Below, one piece after another: positions 1-10,294 of a DNA stretch of 64,000 nucleotides. Under the pieces are notes generated by a model. That model saw nothing but the letters and a program-made list of their open reading frames with translations. It did not search any database and had not been told where the DNA came from. The stretch's first letter is position 1; each line of letters opens with the position of its first letter. A program made the position numbers and the translations under genes. Origin of the DNA: Clavibacter michiganensis (lineage in GTDB: Bacteria > Actinomycetota > Actinomycetes > Actinomycetales > Microbacteriaceae); contig MDHJ01000001.1 in assembly GCA_002150995.1 (NCBI GenBank), forward strand, positions 1,054,001 through 1,118,000, given 5' to 3'.

Positions 1-230
1 ATGCGGCGGAGGCCGATCCCCTCCACGGGCCACGTGGTCCAGAAGTCGCGGCCCGTGACGAGCTGCACCTTCTGCTCGAGGGTGAGGCGCCCGGCGAGCT
101 CCTCGAGGCGGGCGGTGTCGGGGTCGAGCGGGGTGCTCTCGCGGGGGTCCATGGGTGCTCCTTCGGGGACGTCGGCGTCGGGGCGAGTCTCCTCGCCCCG
201 GTCGGGTGCGGGGAAGACGGGGCCGCTCAT
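1..230 (-). CDS. Glycoside hydrolase family 3 (beta-glucosidase-like), N-terminal fragment
   Basis: Only the first ~76 codons are present; the gene runs off the left edge of the window. The readable N-terminus has the run LTLEQKVQLVTGRDFWTT, the opening of the GH3 catalytic domain in bacterial beta-glucosidases (usual form: LT.EEK..L..G.DFW). The first possible start (ATG at 230) overlaps the upstream MFS stop as ATGA, implying translational coupling. A second in-frame ATG at 152 has a better ribosome binding site (AAGGAG, 5 nt spacing) and removes a low-complexity acidic leader, so it may be the true start. Co-transcription with a transporter suggests uptake and hydrolysis of a glycoside. 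Substrate cannot be read from this fragment. Confidence 0.75.
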   Translation of the reverse strand, partial: MSGPVFPAPDRGEETRPDADVPEGAPMDPRESTPLDPDTARLEELAGRLTLEQKVQLVTGRDFWTTWPVEGIGLRR

Positions 231-1507
231 CGGACGCCCTTCACGCGGAACGCGGCCACCGCGCCGAGGAGGCCGGCGGCGGCGCCCGCGAGGAAGAGGC
301 CCGGGTAGCCGGCGACGGCGACGACGCCGCCCGCCGCGGTCGGGACGAGCGACTGGGGCAGCGCCTGCGCGATGTTCACGACGCCGAGGTCCTTGCCGTT
401 GTCGGAGTCGCTCGGGAGGACGTCGGTGATGAGCGCGAGGTCGACGGCGTAGAACGAGCCGATGCCCGCGCCGATCACGAGCTGGGCGGCGTAGACGACG
501 GCGAGGCTGGGCGCGAGGGCGAGGATCACGAGGCCGACGACCGCGACGAGCGCGGCGGCGGCCACGAACACCTTGCGGCGGCCGAGCCGGTCGCTCAGCC
601 AGCCGGCCACGAAGGTGGTCGAGACCACGCCGACCACGTTGAAGAGGGTCGCGAGGAAGACCGCGTTCGCGACGTCGGCCTCGGCGACGCCGAGGTCGTC
701 GATGAGGTAGAGCGCCAGGTAGTTCGTGGCCGTGACGGCCGACGCGGTGAGCAGGAACCGCATCAGCCAGGCCCAGCCGAAGTCGGGGTTCCTGCGCGGG
801 TCGAAGACGAAGGACCCGAGCAGCTCGCGGACGCCGAGGGGCGCGGCGGGACGCTCGTCGAGCACGCGGTCCCGGAAGACGAGCGCGAAGGCGACGACCA
901 CGGCCACGCCCACGGCCCCGGGCACGAGCACCTGCTGCGTCGTGGTGGTGAACAGCTGCACGATGAAGGTGCCCACCACGAGCGAGCCGTTCTGCGCCAC
1001 GCCGACGGCCGCGGCGACGCGGCCGCGGTTGCGGGGGCGGGCGGAGTCGGCCATGACGGCGATGAGGGCGGCGATGGCGGCGTTGAAGCACGCCTGGACG
1101 AGCATCCACGCGCCCACCAGGGCGAGCACGGTGGTCGCCTGCGTGAGGAGGACGAGCGCGCCGTAGCCGAGGACGACGCCGCCGATGATCCAGGGACGCC
1201 GCATGCCGAGGCGGCCGGTGGTGCGGTCCGAGAGGCGGCCCGCGAGCGGGTTCACGACGAGCGCGACGACCGCGCCGAGGCCGAGCACGAGGCTCAGCGT
1301 CCCGGCGGTGCTCCCCGGCGCCACCTCGTTCACCTTGAGCGCGAGCGACACGATGATCGGCGGCAGCAGGGCCACGAAGAGGCCGAGGAGCGCGATGGGC
1401 ATCCCGATCTCGGCGCGACGCGAACCGGGCGGACGGACACCGTCCCGGACGCGGGGGGAGACGCGCGACGCGCCCCCGGTGTGCTGCTCTCGGACTGCGT
1501 CGGCCAC
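227..1507 (-). CDS. MFS transporter, probably for sugar or glycoside
   Basis: A 426-residue major facilitator with about 12 hydrophobic segments. The loop motif GRLSDRTTGRLGMRRPW after TM2 and GWLSDRLGRRK in the second half are the paired MFS A-motifs. I chose the GTG at 1507 because it follows AGGAGG with 4 nt spacing; an ATG 18 codons upstream has no such site and would add a polar leader. The gene overlaps the following GH3 gene by 4 nt and is divergent from a TetR regulator with an operator-like palindrome between them. This suggests a small regulated uptake-and-hydrolysis unit. The substrate is inferred only from the GH3 neighbour; drug efflux is the alternative. Confidence 0.85.
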   Translation of the reverse strand: MADAVREQHTGGASRVSPRVRDGVRPPGSRRAEIGMPIALLGLFVALLPPIIVSLALKVNEVAPGSTAGTLSLVLGLGAVVALVVNPLAGRLSDRTTGRLGMRRPWIIGGVVLGYGALVLLTQATTVLALVGAWMLVQACFNAAIAALIAVMADSARPRNRGRVAAAVGVAQNGSLVVGTFIVQLFTTTTQQVLVPGAVGVAVVVAFALVFRDRVLDERPAAPLGVRELLGSFVFDPRRNPDFGWAWLMRFLLTASAVTATNYLALYLIDDLGVAEADVANAVFLATLFNVVGVVSTTFVAGWLSDRLGRRKVFVAAAALVAVVGLVILALAPSLAVVYAAQLVIGAGIGSFYAVDLALITDVLPSDSDNGKDLGVVNIAQALPQSLVPTAAGGVVAVAGYPGLFLAGAAAGLLGAVAAFRVKGVR

Positions 1508-1551
1508 GGTGCCTCCTGGTGTCTGGCCGCCCTCGTCGGCGGCTCGGCACG

Positions 1552-1557
1552 ACGGTA
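1552..1557 (-). promoter_or_regulatory. Candidate -10 element of the MFS-GH3 operon
   Basis: On the minus strand this reads TACCGT, a TANNNT-type -10 about 45 nt upstream of the MFS GTG. The operator-like palindrome at 1567-1583 would cover its spacer and -35 region. Sequence inference only. Confidence 0.35.
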
Positions 1558-1566
1558 GCACGCAAA

Positions 1567-1583
1567 ACCGACCTTCGGTAGGT
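1567..1583. promoter_or_regulatory. Candidate TetR operator between divergent genes
   Basis: ACCGACCTTCGGTAGGT is an imperfect inverted repeat: the half-sites ACCGACC and GGTAGGT match in 6 of 7 positions around a 3-nt centre. It lies over the presumed -35 region of the MFS promoter and just upstream of the TetR gene's own promoter, so one bound regulator could control both directions. Confidence 0.5.
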
Positions 1584-1605
1584 ATTCTCCGTCGCCCGGG
1601 ATCGC

Positions 1606-1611
1606 TAAGGT
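1606..1611 (+). promoter_or_regulatory. -10 hexamer, leaderless start of TetR gene
   Basis: TAAGGT is followed by exactly 6 nt and then the ATG at 1618, with no Shine-Dalgarno sequence. This is the geometry of a leaderless actinobacterial transcript. Confidence 0.5.
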
Positions 1612-1617
1612 CGGACC

Positions 1618-2253
1618 ATGGTTGGGGCAGAGGGGCCGCGGCGGTACGCCAAGGGGGCGACCCGGCGGCGCGAGATCCTCGAGGCCGCGCTCGCCCTCAT
1701 CGCCGAGCGGGGGTACTCGGCGTCCTCCCTGCAGGAGATCGCCGACGCCGTGGGCATCAGCAAGGCGGGCGTCCTCCACTACTTCGAGTCCCGCGAGGCG
1801 CTCATCGCCGCCGTGCTCGAGGAGCGCGACGCGCACTCCGCCGCGGACCACCGCGAGGCGATGCCCGACGCGGACCCCGCGGACATGGTGGGCGCCCTGC
1901 TGCACGCCAGCTCCCGCAACGCCGAGACGCCCGGCCTCGTCGCGCTGTACTCCCGCCTCGTCGTGGACGCGGCGGGTGTCGAGCACCCCGCGCACTCCTA
2001 CATCGCCGACCGCTACGCGCGCGTCGTGGGGGCGCTCGCCGACCAGGTGCGCGACCTCGGCGTGGAGCTCCCCGCGGGCATGGACCCGGACGGCTTCGCC
2101 CGCCTCGCCGTGGCCGTCAGCGACGGCCTCCAGCTGCAGTGGAGCTACCGCCCCGACATCGACATGCGCGACGCGCTCGAGAGATCGATCCGCGCCCTGA
2201 GCGGCGGGGTGCTCCCGCTGCCGGCCGAGGAGCGCGCGGTCACCCGCGCCTGA
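1618..2253 (+). CDS. TetR family transcriptional regulator
   Basis: 211 residues with a clear N-terminal TetR helix-turn-helix at about residues 15-60 (SLQEIADAVGISKAGVLHYF is the recognition-helix block). A C-terminal ligand-binding region of the usual length follows. It is divergently transcribed from the MFS-GH3 pair across 110 bp holding a palindrome, so it probably represses that operon and itself. The ligand is unknown but a sugar or aglycone is plausible from context. The start is supported by a -10 hexamer 6 nt upstream (leaderless). Confidence 0.88.
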   Translation: MVGAEGPRRYAKGATRRREILEAALALIAERGYSASSLQEIADAVGISKAGVLHYFESREALIAAVLEERDAHSAADHREAMPDADPADMVGALLHASSRNAETPGLVALYSRLVVDAAGVEHPAHSYIADRYARVVGALADQVRDLGVELPAGMDPDGFARLAVAVSDGLQLQWSYRPDIDMRDALERSIRALSGGVLPLPAEERAVTRA

Positions 2254-2351
2254 ACCGGTCGCCGCCCGACCGCGACCACCTCCCGGTCCCGGACGCCGTC
2301 CGCCGCGGGCGCGGCTCGCGCCTGTCGAGGGCCGGGGTCCGAGGTCCGGGC

Positions 2352-3658
2352 TCAGAGCCGCCCGGTGGCCTTCAGCCGGATGTACCGGTCGGCCAGCGCG
2401 GGCGGCAGGTCCGACGGCGCGCCCGTGACGACGTCCGCCCCGAGCCGGCGCACGGCCGCCTCGACGCGGGCGACGTCGAGGAGCGCGCGCTCGGCCGCGG
2501 CGGCGCGGTACACGGCCGTGCGCCCGGTGCGGTCCGCGGCGCGCTCGGCGAGGCCGGGATCCACGACCGCCGCCACCAGCACGTGGTGCGTGCGCGTGAG
2601 CTGCGGCAGCACCTGCAGCAGCGCCGTGGAGCTGCCGGGGGAGTCGATGGACGTCAGCAGCACCACGAGGGAGCGCTGCGTCACGATGCGGCGGACGAGC
2701 GCGGGGACCGCGGTCCAGTCGGTCTCGAGGAGCTCCGGATCCACGGGGGCGAGGGCGTCGACCATGCGGGACACGACGTCGCCGCCGGATCCCGCGCGCA
2801 CCCGGGCGCGCACGCGCCGGTCGTGCGCCACCATGTCGACCCGGTCGCCGGAGCGCGTGGCGAGCGCGGCCAGCAGGAGCGAGGCCTCGAAGGCCGTGTC
2901 GAGCCGAGTCTCGTCCTGGATCCGTCCCGCGGCCGTGCGCCCGGTGTCGAGCACGAGCACCACGCGCCGGTCGCGCTCGGGGCGCCAGGTGCGGACCACC
3001 ACGTCCTGCCGTCGGGCGGTCGCGCGCCAGTCGATGGAGCGCACGTCGTCGCCGCGCACGTAGTCGCGCAGGCTGTCGAACTCGGTGCCCTGCCCGCGGA
3101 CCATGAGGGCGGTGCGCCCGTCGAGCTCCCGCATCCGTGCGAGCCGCGACGGGAGGTGGCGCCGGGAGCGGAACGGCGGCAGGACCCGCACTGCGCCGGG
3201 GGAGAGGAGCGTCGCCTGACGGGCGGCGAGGCCGAGCGGGCCGGCGGAGCGGATCGTGACCCGCTCGGTGCGGCGCTCGCCGCGGCGCGTGGGGTGAGCG
3301 CGAGGCGGATCGCGCGGCGCTCGCCGGCCGGGATCCGCACGCGGTCGCGCGTGGAGGAGGCCCCGGCGGAGGGCTGCCAGGCGTCCCGCACGACGGCGCG
3401 GAGCGTCCGCGATCCGCGGTTCGTCACGAGCAGGAGGCTCTCGCCGGTCTCGTCGAGACGGATCCTGGCGGGCAGGCTCCGCTCCAGCGCCACCCGGCGG
3501 GGGCTCGCGGCGAGGGCCAGGTCGAGCGTCACGAGGAGCGCGACCAGGAGGATCCAGCCGGCGAGCAGCGCGTAGGCCGCGTCCGACCCGTCGCCGAGCG
3601 CGACGAGCGGCGCGAGCCCCAGGAGGAGCAGCGCGACCGTGCGGCCGGTGAGGGCCAT
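2352..3658 (-). CDS. DUF58 domain protein (frameshifted in this sequence)
   Basis: A membrane-anchored DUF58 protein of about 435 residues once repaired. Two hydrophobic segments lie at about residues 5-50, followed by a beta-rich domain and then the DUF58 core with FDSLRDYVRGDDVRSIDW and a vWA-like VVLVLDTGR. The reading frame breaks near residue 121. Adding one G to the run at 3291-3294 (plus strand) joins LALTP to TRRGERRTERVTIRSAGPLG, which is normal family sequence. DUF58 proteins are partners of MoxR ATPases, and the moxR gene is directly upstream in the same operon. The break is most likely a sequencing error, though a real null mutation cannot be excluded. Confidence 0.82.
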
Positions 3659-3673
3659 CTAGCGCGGCGCCAT

Positions 3674-4627
<954 letters not shown>

Positions 4628-4640
4628 GGGATCCATTCTC

Positions 4641-5879
4641 CTAGGCCGGGTCCACGGCGCGGGCGACCCGGCGCTCGAGGGCGGCGAGCCGCCCGGCGAG
4701 GTCGACGAGGTCCCGGTCGGTGCGGGGGCGGGTGTCGAGGAGCAGGGCGCGGATCCCGGCCGGGTCCTCGCCGACGGCGGCTGCCGCGGCGGCCGCCACC
4801 TCGTCGACGGACGCGAGCCGCCCGAGCGCGAGCGTCGTCGCGAGCCGGTCCACCGTCCCCACCCGGAGCGCGTCGAGGGCGTGGCCGCGCGCGTCGGCCC
4901 GCAGGTACAGCCGGGCGCGGCCCTCGGCGGTCTCGTCGGCTCGGACCACGACGGGCAGCCGCTCCACCACGAGCGGTCCGAAGCGGCGGCCGCGCCAGAC
5001 GGCGGCGGCGAGGGCGGCGGCGCCGAGCAGGAGGATCGCGGGGGTCACCCACCCGGGCGTCAGCTGGCCGAGCGTGGGCGGCGCGTCGGACGCCGCGTCG
5101 TCGGGCGACGGCGTGTACCAGACGAGCCGGGGGCGCTCCCCGAGCACGCCGAGCGCGAGGGCGGCGGAGCCCTGCTCCCCGATGCGGTCGTTGGTCAGGA
5201 CGGGATCGGCGTCCAGCACGACGACCGTGCCCCCCGGTGCGAGGACCGCGGGCACCTCGAGGAGCGCGAAGGCGTCCCCGGTGTCGTCGGGGAAGCAGGT
5301 GACAGCCTCGTCGGCGTCCTCGCCGACGAGGCGGAACACGGGCGCATCGTCGGGGACGGATCCCGCGGCCACCGCGGCCGGGAGGGCGCACCGGGCGTCC
5401 AGGGCGCGGTCGTCGGACTCGGCCGCGCCGCCCGCCGCGACGTCGGGCGCGATCGCGCGGAGCGTCCGGAAGTCGGGGGAGAAGAGCACCGTGCGCGTCG
5501 TCAGCCGGCCGACCTCGGCCAGGCGGTCGTCGTCGAGGCGGTCCGAGGTGGGCCCGAGCACGAGGGTCGCGTCGTCGTCCTCCCCGACCGCGGCACGGGC
5601 CTCGGCGAGGGTGCCGGCGAGGGTCACGTCGACGCCCTGGGCGGCCAGCACGCGGGCGAGCGCCTGCGTGCCGCCCGGAGCGGGGTTGTCCGGCGCGAGC
5701 GCGTCGCCCGGCCGCGCCGCGCCGCCGATCGCGAGGGACGCCAGCGCCACGAGGACGGCGAGGGCCGCCAGCGCGATCCAGGTCCCGGCCCGCCGGAGCG
5801 CCTGGCCCGGCGTGCGGGTCTCGGCGGTCGCGAGGGCGGACTCCGAGGGAGCGGAGGCGGAGGACGCGGGCGCGGTCAC
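4641..5879 (-). CDS. DUF4350 domain membrane protein
   Basis: 412 residues. One membrane segment is near residues 33-52 and a second near residues 280-300. Between them is an extracytoplasmic alpha/beta region with the DUF4350 signature (NPAPGGTQALARVLAAQGV, then VLFSPDFRTLR). A cytoplasmic C-terminal tail follows. Proteins of this kind sit between DUF4129 and moxR in many actinobacteria. The GTG start overlaps the upstream DUF4129 stop by 4 nt (GTGA). Function is unknown; context points to a membrane complex with MoxR and DUF58. Confidence 0.82.
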   Translation of the reverse strand: MTAPASSASAPSESALATAETRTPGQALRRAGTWIALAALAVLVALASLAIGGAARPGDALAPDNPAPGGTQALARVLAAQGVDVTLAGTLAEARAAVGEDDDATLVLGPTSDRLDDDRLAEVGRLTTRTVLFSPDFRTLRAIAPDVAAGGAAESDDRALDARCALPAAVAAGSVPDDAPVFRLVGEDADEAVTCFPDDTGDAFALLEVPAVLAPGGTVVVLDADPVLTNDRIGEQGSAALALGVLGERPRLVWYTPSPDDAASDAPPTLGQLTPGWVTPAILLLGAAALAAAVWRGRRFGPLVVERLPVVVRADETAEGRARLYLRADARGHALDALRVGTVDRLATTLALGRLASVDEVAAAAAAAVGEDPAGIRALLLDTRPRTDRDLVDLAGRLAALERRVARAVDPA

Positions 5880-6562
5880 GCGGGACCCGCGCCCACGGGC
5901 TCGCGGAGCACGGGCGCGGCCGTCCGCAGCTCGCGGTCCAGCGCGACGAGCCGGTCGACCATCCCCTCGGTGCCGGCGCGTCCGAGGTAGCGGACGGCGT
6001 CGAAGTCGTCGGCGGCCGCGACGAGCCGCTCCGCGTGGCCGGGGTGGGCGGATCCGGCGCGGCGGGCGAACCCGCGGGCGGTGGTGCCGGGATCCACCGC
6101 GACTATGGTGCGCTCCGCCTGCTCGCGGGCGATGGCGCGGAACAGGTCGGAGACGGCGGAGTCGAGGTCGCCGGCGCGCCGGGCCGCCTCGGCCGCGCGC
6201 CGCAGCTCCTCCGCCGAGCGCCGGTCGTCGGATCCGAACAGCCCGTCGCCGCGCTCAGCGGCCCGCCGCCGGTCGCGCCGCGGAGCGCCGAACACGAGGA
6301 ACGCCACGACGACCACCGCGAGGACGAGCGCCCCGATCACGAGGGGCGCGAGGTCGGCGAGGCCGCCGCTCGCCCCGCCCAGGATGCGCGCGATCCAGTC
6401 GCCCACCGCCTGCGCGGCCAGGTCGAGCGCGTTCGGCCGCGCCGCCTCGTACTCGGGGCGCCCGAGCTCGTCGAGGAGGAGGCGCCGCGCGTCGTCGGCG
6501 TCGGGCTCGAGCGGGACGGCGGACGCGCGCACGGCTGCCGCGAGGGGGACGGAGGGGATCAC
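5876..6562 (-). CDS. DUF4129 domain membrane protein
   Basis: 228 residues. One transmembrane helix lies at about residues 65-95 (PLVIGALVLAVVVVAFLVFG). The cytoplasmic C-terminal domain ends in the DUF4129 pattern: SAVSDLFRAIAREQAERTI, then TARGFARRAG, then FDAVRYLGRAG. The GTG start at 6562 overlaps the preceding stop as GTGA. It belongs to the five-gene MoxR operon; in related operons DUF4129 can be fused to transglutaminase domains, none of which is present here. Molecular role unknown. Confidence 0.82.
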   Translation of the reverse strand: MIPSVPLAAAVRASAVPLEPDADDARRLLLDELGRPEYEAARPNALDLAAQAVGDWIARILGGASGGLADLAPLVIGALVLAVVVVAFLVFGAPRRDRRRAAERGDGLFGSDDRRSAEELRRAAEAARRAGDLDSAVSDLFRAIAREQAERTIVAVDPGTTARGFARRAGSAHPGHAERLVAAADDFDAVRYLGRAGTEGMVDRLVALDRELRTAAPVLREPVGAGPA

Positions 6563-7854
6563 GGGCGTCCGGGTGCGGCTCCGGGCGCCGCGTAGGGGTC
6601 GCGGGCGTCCGGCCCCGTCGCCGTCGGCGCGCCGGCGGCCCGCTCCTCGGCGAAGCGGGCGAGCTCGAGGTCGAGCCCCTCGCGCCGCATGCGCAGGTCG
6701 ACGTAGAGGATCGTCGCGTTGGCGGTCGTGACGATGGCGCCGATGCTCCCCACGACGACGCTCACCACGATGGCGAGCAGCTGCGACCCGAGGTAGAAGA
6801 CGACGGACGCGTCGAAGGACTCGAAGTCGAGCTCCCCGTTCGGGAAGAGCACGCCCTGCAGGATGGAGGAGAGCAGCGTCAGGGGCACAGTGACGATGTT
6901 CGTGGCGGCCGACACGATGACGCCCGTGAGCAGCAGGATCCCGAGCACGCGCCAGAACGAGCCGATCGTCAGCGACCAGGAGCGCCGGGCGGCGGCGAAC
7001 GGCCGGAGCCGCTCGATCACGATGGCGCTCGGCACGAGGGCGAGGCGGGTGGTGACCCAGGCGGCGACGACGACGAGGCCGGCCACGCCGAGGACCCCCA
7101 CGATCACGCCGACGACGATGCCCGCGCCGCCCGCGAGCACCAGGAGGACGACGACGCCGGCCAGCACGGCGGCCACGAGCGTCCATGCGGCGGCCAGGAA
7201 GGCGCTCCACAGGACGAGCGAGCCGACGCGCGGACGGGCGAGCCGCCACAGCGCGCGCATCCGGAGGCGCTCGCCCAGCGTGCCGCGGGCGACCTCGCTC
7301 GCGATGACGCCCTGGAGGAAGGCGGACGCGACGATGGAGAGCACCAGCGTCACGAGCGCCGCGACCACGACGGCCGCGACTCCGCCCGCGATGAGCGGTC
7401 CCTGGTCGGCCTCGCGGGCCAAGAGCACGCGCAGCACGACGAAGCCGCTGACGCCGCCGACGATCAGCAGGGTCAGGACGCCGACGATCCCCTGGATGAG
7501 GAGCGCGCTGCCGATCGTGGGTCCCGGGTTCCGGCGCAGCGTCTGGAAGGAGCCCGCGAGGATCGCGCCGAGCCCCAGTGGGCGCAGCGGGAGGAGGCCG
7601 GGCTTGGGCGGCGGCGTCCAGCCGGGTGCGGCGCCCCAGCCGGGAGCGGGCGGGTACCCGGGGCCCGGGGCGTACCCGCCGGCCGGCGCGTAGCCCGGCG
7701 CCGCCGGGTAGCCGGGCGGTGCCGGAGGACCGGCCGGAGACGCGGCCGGAGGGGCGCCGTGGCCCGCGTCCGCGTCGTGTCGTGCGGGGTCCGGGGATCC
7801 GCCCGGACCGGACGGTGCGCCGCCCGGGGCCTGCCAGCTCTGGTCATCGGTCAC
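6559..7854 (-). CDS. Multi-pass membrane protein with Pro/Gly/Tyr-rich N-terminus
   Basis: 431 residues, first gene of the MoxR operon. The first ~110 residues are low-complexity Pro-Gly-Ala-Tyr sequence with repeated PGY units. Then come about six hydrophobic segments. The membrane part resembles the membrane domain found in glycerophosphodiester phosphodiesterases, but no catalytic domain is present; that comparison is from memory and tentative. The GTG at 7854 lies a little downstream of GGGAGG. It is divergent from mtrA across about 120 bp, so the MoxR operon and mtrAB-lpqB probably have back-to-back promoters. Confidence 0.7.
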   Translation of the reverse strand: MTDDQSWQAPGGAPSGPGGSPDPARHDADAGHGAPPAASPAGPPAPPGYPAAPGYAPAGGYAPGPGYPPAPGWGAAPGWTPPPKPGLLPLRPLGLGAILAGSFQTLRRNPGPTIGSALLIQGIVGVLTLLIVGGVSGFVVLRVLLAREADQGPLIAGGVAAVVVAALVTLVLSIVASAFLQGVIASEVARGTLGERLRMRALWRLARPRVGSLVLWSAFLAAAWTLVAAVLAGVVVLLVLAGGAGIVVGVIVGVLGVAGLVVVAAWVTTRLALVPSAIVIERLRPFAAARRSWSLTIGSFWRVLGILLLTGVIVSAATNIVTVPLTLLSSILQGVLFPNGELDFESFDASVVFYLGSQLLAIVVSVVVGSIGAIVTTANATILYVDLRMRREGLDLELARFAEERAAGAPTATGPDARDPYAAPGAAPGRP

Positions 7855-7939
7855 AGTGCCCCAGCCTCCCACAGGCGCCCGGCGGAGTCACGGCGCCGGC
7901 CGGCGTCCGCGCGCCCGGCGTCCCCGCGGATCCACCGGC

Positions 7940-7945
7940 TACCCT
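7940..7945 (+). promoter_or_regulatory. Candidate mtrA -10 element
   Basis: TACCCT lies 30 nt upstream of the mtrA ATG, predicting a short 5' leader of about 24 nt. Sequence inference only. Confidence 0.35.
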
Positions 7946-7975
7946 GGGGGTTCCGAGGACGGGGAACACGGTTTC

Positions 7976-8656
7976 ATGACAGCACGGATACTGGTGGTCG
8001 ACGACGACACCGCGCTCGCCGAGATGATCGGCATCGTCCTGCGCACCGAGGGATTCGAGCCCTCCTTCTGCGGGGACGGCGGCCAGGCGCTCGCCGCGTT
8101 CCACGAGGGCAAGCCCGACCTCGTCCTGCTCGACCTCATGCTCCCGGGGCTCGACGGCATCCAGGTGTGCGACCTCATCCGCGCGGAGTCGGGCGTGCCC
8201 ATCATCATGCTCACGGCGAAGTCCGACACGGCCGACGTCGTGAAGGGCCTCGAGTCCGGCGCGGACGACTACATCGTCAAGCCGTTCAACCCCAAGGAGC
8301 TCGTCGCGCGCATCCGCACGCGCCTGCGTCCCGCGTCCTCCTCGTCGCCCGGCCTCCTCCAGGTCGGCGACCTCGTCGTCGACGTCGAGGGCCACGAGGT
8401 CCGTCGCGGCGAGGAGCGGATCAACCTCACGCCCCTCGAGTTCGACCTCCTGCACGCGCTGGCGAGCCGCCCGCAGCAGGTGTTCACGCGCGAGATGCTC
8501 CTCGAGCAGGTGTGGGGCTACCAGTACAAGGCCGACACGCGCCTCGTCAACGTGCACGTGCAGCGCCTCCGCGCGAAGGTCGAGGACGACCCGGACAACC
8601 CGCGCATCGTCATGACCGTGCGCGGTGTCGGCTACCGCGCGGGGGCCGCGGCCTAG
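7976..8656 (+). CDS. mtrA: DNA-binding response regulator MtrA
   Basis: 226 residues, OmpR/PhoB class. The receiver domain has the acidic pocket VVDDD (D9-D11), the phospho-acceptor Asp at about residue 53 (LVLLDLMLPGLDG) and the Lys in the IVKPF loop. The winged-helix domain has LTPLEFDLLHALA and the recognition block DTRLVNVHVQRLRAKVE. MtrA is a conserved actinobacterial regulator of cell wall, division and osmotic genes. Its kinase mtrB and the accessory lipoprotein lpqB follow immediately, the order seen in Mycobacterium (Rv3246c-Rv3244c). Confidence 0.97.
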   Translation: MTARILVVDDDTALAEMIGIVLRTEGFEPSFCGDGGQALAAFHEGKPDLVLLDLMLPGLDGIQVCDLIRAESGVPIIMLTAKSDTADVVKGLESGADDYIVKPFNPKELVARIRTRLRPASSSSPGLLQVGDLVVDVEGHEVRRGEERINLTPLEFDLLHALASRPQQVFTREMLLEQVWGYQYKADTRLVNVHVQRLRAKVEDDPDNPRIVMTVRGVGYRAGAAA

Positions 8657-8660
8657 CCCG

Positions 8661-10294
8661 ATGCGCCCCCTGCCCGCGTGGCTCGTCGACTGGAGGTCGT
8701 GGCCGCGCCGCCTCGTCCGGATCTGGTCGGTGTCGCTCCAGTTCCGCACCGTCCTCATCACGGTCGCGCTCTCGGGCGTCACCGTCCTCCTCATCGGCGT
8801 GCTCATGACGCAGAGCATCTCGAGCGATCTCTTCCGCCAGCGCCTCGACACCGTGCTCCAGCAGTCCAACAGCGCCACGGGCCGGATGCAGGAGCAGTTC
8901 ACCTCCTCCGACGCCTCCGACCAGACGGAGCTGGAGCAGCTGCGCACCCAGGTCTTCGACGAGCTCCGCGGCAGCGCCATCAACCTGTCCGACTTCGCCT
9001 TCCGCCGGACGCCCGGCACGGAGGCGCGGAACGTCCTGCAGAACGCGTCCACCGCCGACTACGTCGACAGCCTCCTGAGCGCCGACCTCCGCCGCGCGGT
9101 CGGCGAGGGAACGGGCACGCAGCAGTGGCAGTCGGTGGCGATCCCGGTGGGCGACCAGGGCGCCACGAGCCCGGGCATCGTCGTCGGCTCGAGCATCGAC
9201 ATCCCCTCGGCCGGGCGCTACGAGCTCTACCTCGTCTACGACCTGGGTGACATCCAGCAGACCCTCGACTTCGTCGCCGGCACCATCCTCCTCGCGTTCC
9301 TCCTCCTGGTGGTCCTCATCGGCGCGATCGCGTGGCTCGTCGTCCGCCTGGTCGTGGCGCCCATCCGCGTGGCCGCCGACACCAGCCAGAAGCTCGCCGC
9401 CGGTCAGCTCGAGGAGCGGCTCCCCGTCAAGGGGAGGACGTGATCGCGACCCTCGCCCGGTCGTTCAACGGCATGGCCGACTCCCTGCAGTCGCAGATCA
9501 CCCAGCTCGCCGACCTCTCGCAGCTGCAGCAGCGCTTCGTCTCGGACGTCTCGCACGAGCTGCGCACGCCGCTCACGACCATCCGGCTCGCGGGCGGCGT
9601 GCTCTACGACCTGCGCGAGGACTTCAGTCCGCCGGCGGCCCGCAGCGCCGAGCTCCTGCACACCCAGGTGGAGCGGTTCGAGACCCTCCTCGCGGACCTG
9701 CTGGAGATCAGCCGGTTCGACGCGGGCGCCGTCGACCTCGTGACCGAGCCGACCAACCTCGTGCGGCTCGTGGAGGACAGCATCGAGGAGTTCGAGGGCC
9801 TCGCCGCGCAGAAGGGCTCCGAGCTCCGGCTGGTGGCCCCGGGCGGCTACTTCGACGCCGAGATGGACGCGCGGCGGGTGCGCCGCATCGTCACGAACCT
9901 GGTCGGCAACGCGCTCGACCACGGCGAGGGCCGTCCCATCGTCATCACGGTGGACAGCGACCGCGACGCCGTCGCACTCGCCGTCCGCGACTACGGCGTC
10001 GGGATGACGCACGAGGAGATGGGCCGCGTCTTCGACCGGTTCTGGCGCGCGGACCCCTCCCGCCAGCGCACCACGGGCGGGACGGGCCTCGGGCTCGCGA
10101 TCTCGCTGGAGGACACGAACCTGCACCACGGCTGGCTGCAGCTCTGGTCGCGTCCCGGAGAGGGGTCCTGCTTCCGGCTGACCCTCCCGCGCCGTCCCGA
10201 CGTCCCCCTCGAGGGCTCGCCCGTGCAGCTGCCGCCCGACGACCCCGCGAACGACCACGCCGACGAGGAGGACGCCCGTGTCCCCAGCCCCTGA
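8661..10294 (+). CDS. mtrB: Sensor histidine kinase MtrB (frameshifted in this sequence)
   Basis: About 544 residues after repair. TM1 is near residues 30-55, then an extracytoplasmic sensor region, TM2 near 205-235, and HAMP (VVAPIRVAADTSQKLAAG). The HisKA box is FVSDVSHELRTPLTTIRLAG with the phospho-His, followed by ATPase motifs NLVGNALDHGEG, DYGVGM and GTGLGLAIS. It phosphorylates MtrA. The frame breaks in the HAMP region near residue 257; one extra G in the run at 9431-9434 restores LPVKGEDVIATLARSFN. An intact kinase is expected in a living actinobacterium, so a base-calling error is the best explanation. It overlaps lpqB by 17 nt. Confidence 0.93.

Noticed and set aside
155-1558. Long plus-strand open frame opposite the MFS gene
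   Set aside because: It is rich in Arg, Glu, Asp and Gly without hydrophobic pattern, the usual antisense shadow in high-GC DNA. The minus-strand frame encodes an MFS protein with clear motifs.
4720-8808. 1362-codon plus-strand open frame across the MoxR operon and mtrA
   Set aside because: Crosses several real genes in the wrong frame; low-complexity Arg/Ser/Ala/Pro sequence.
9425-9440. Programmed ribosomal frameshift in mtrB
   Set aside because: No slippery heptamer with downstream structure was seen, and the same one-base deficit occurs in eleven unrelated genes, so sequencing error is simpler.
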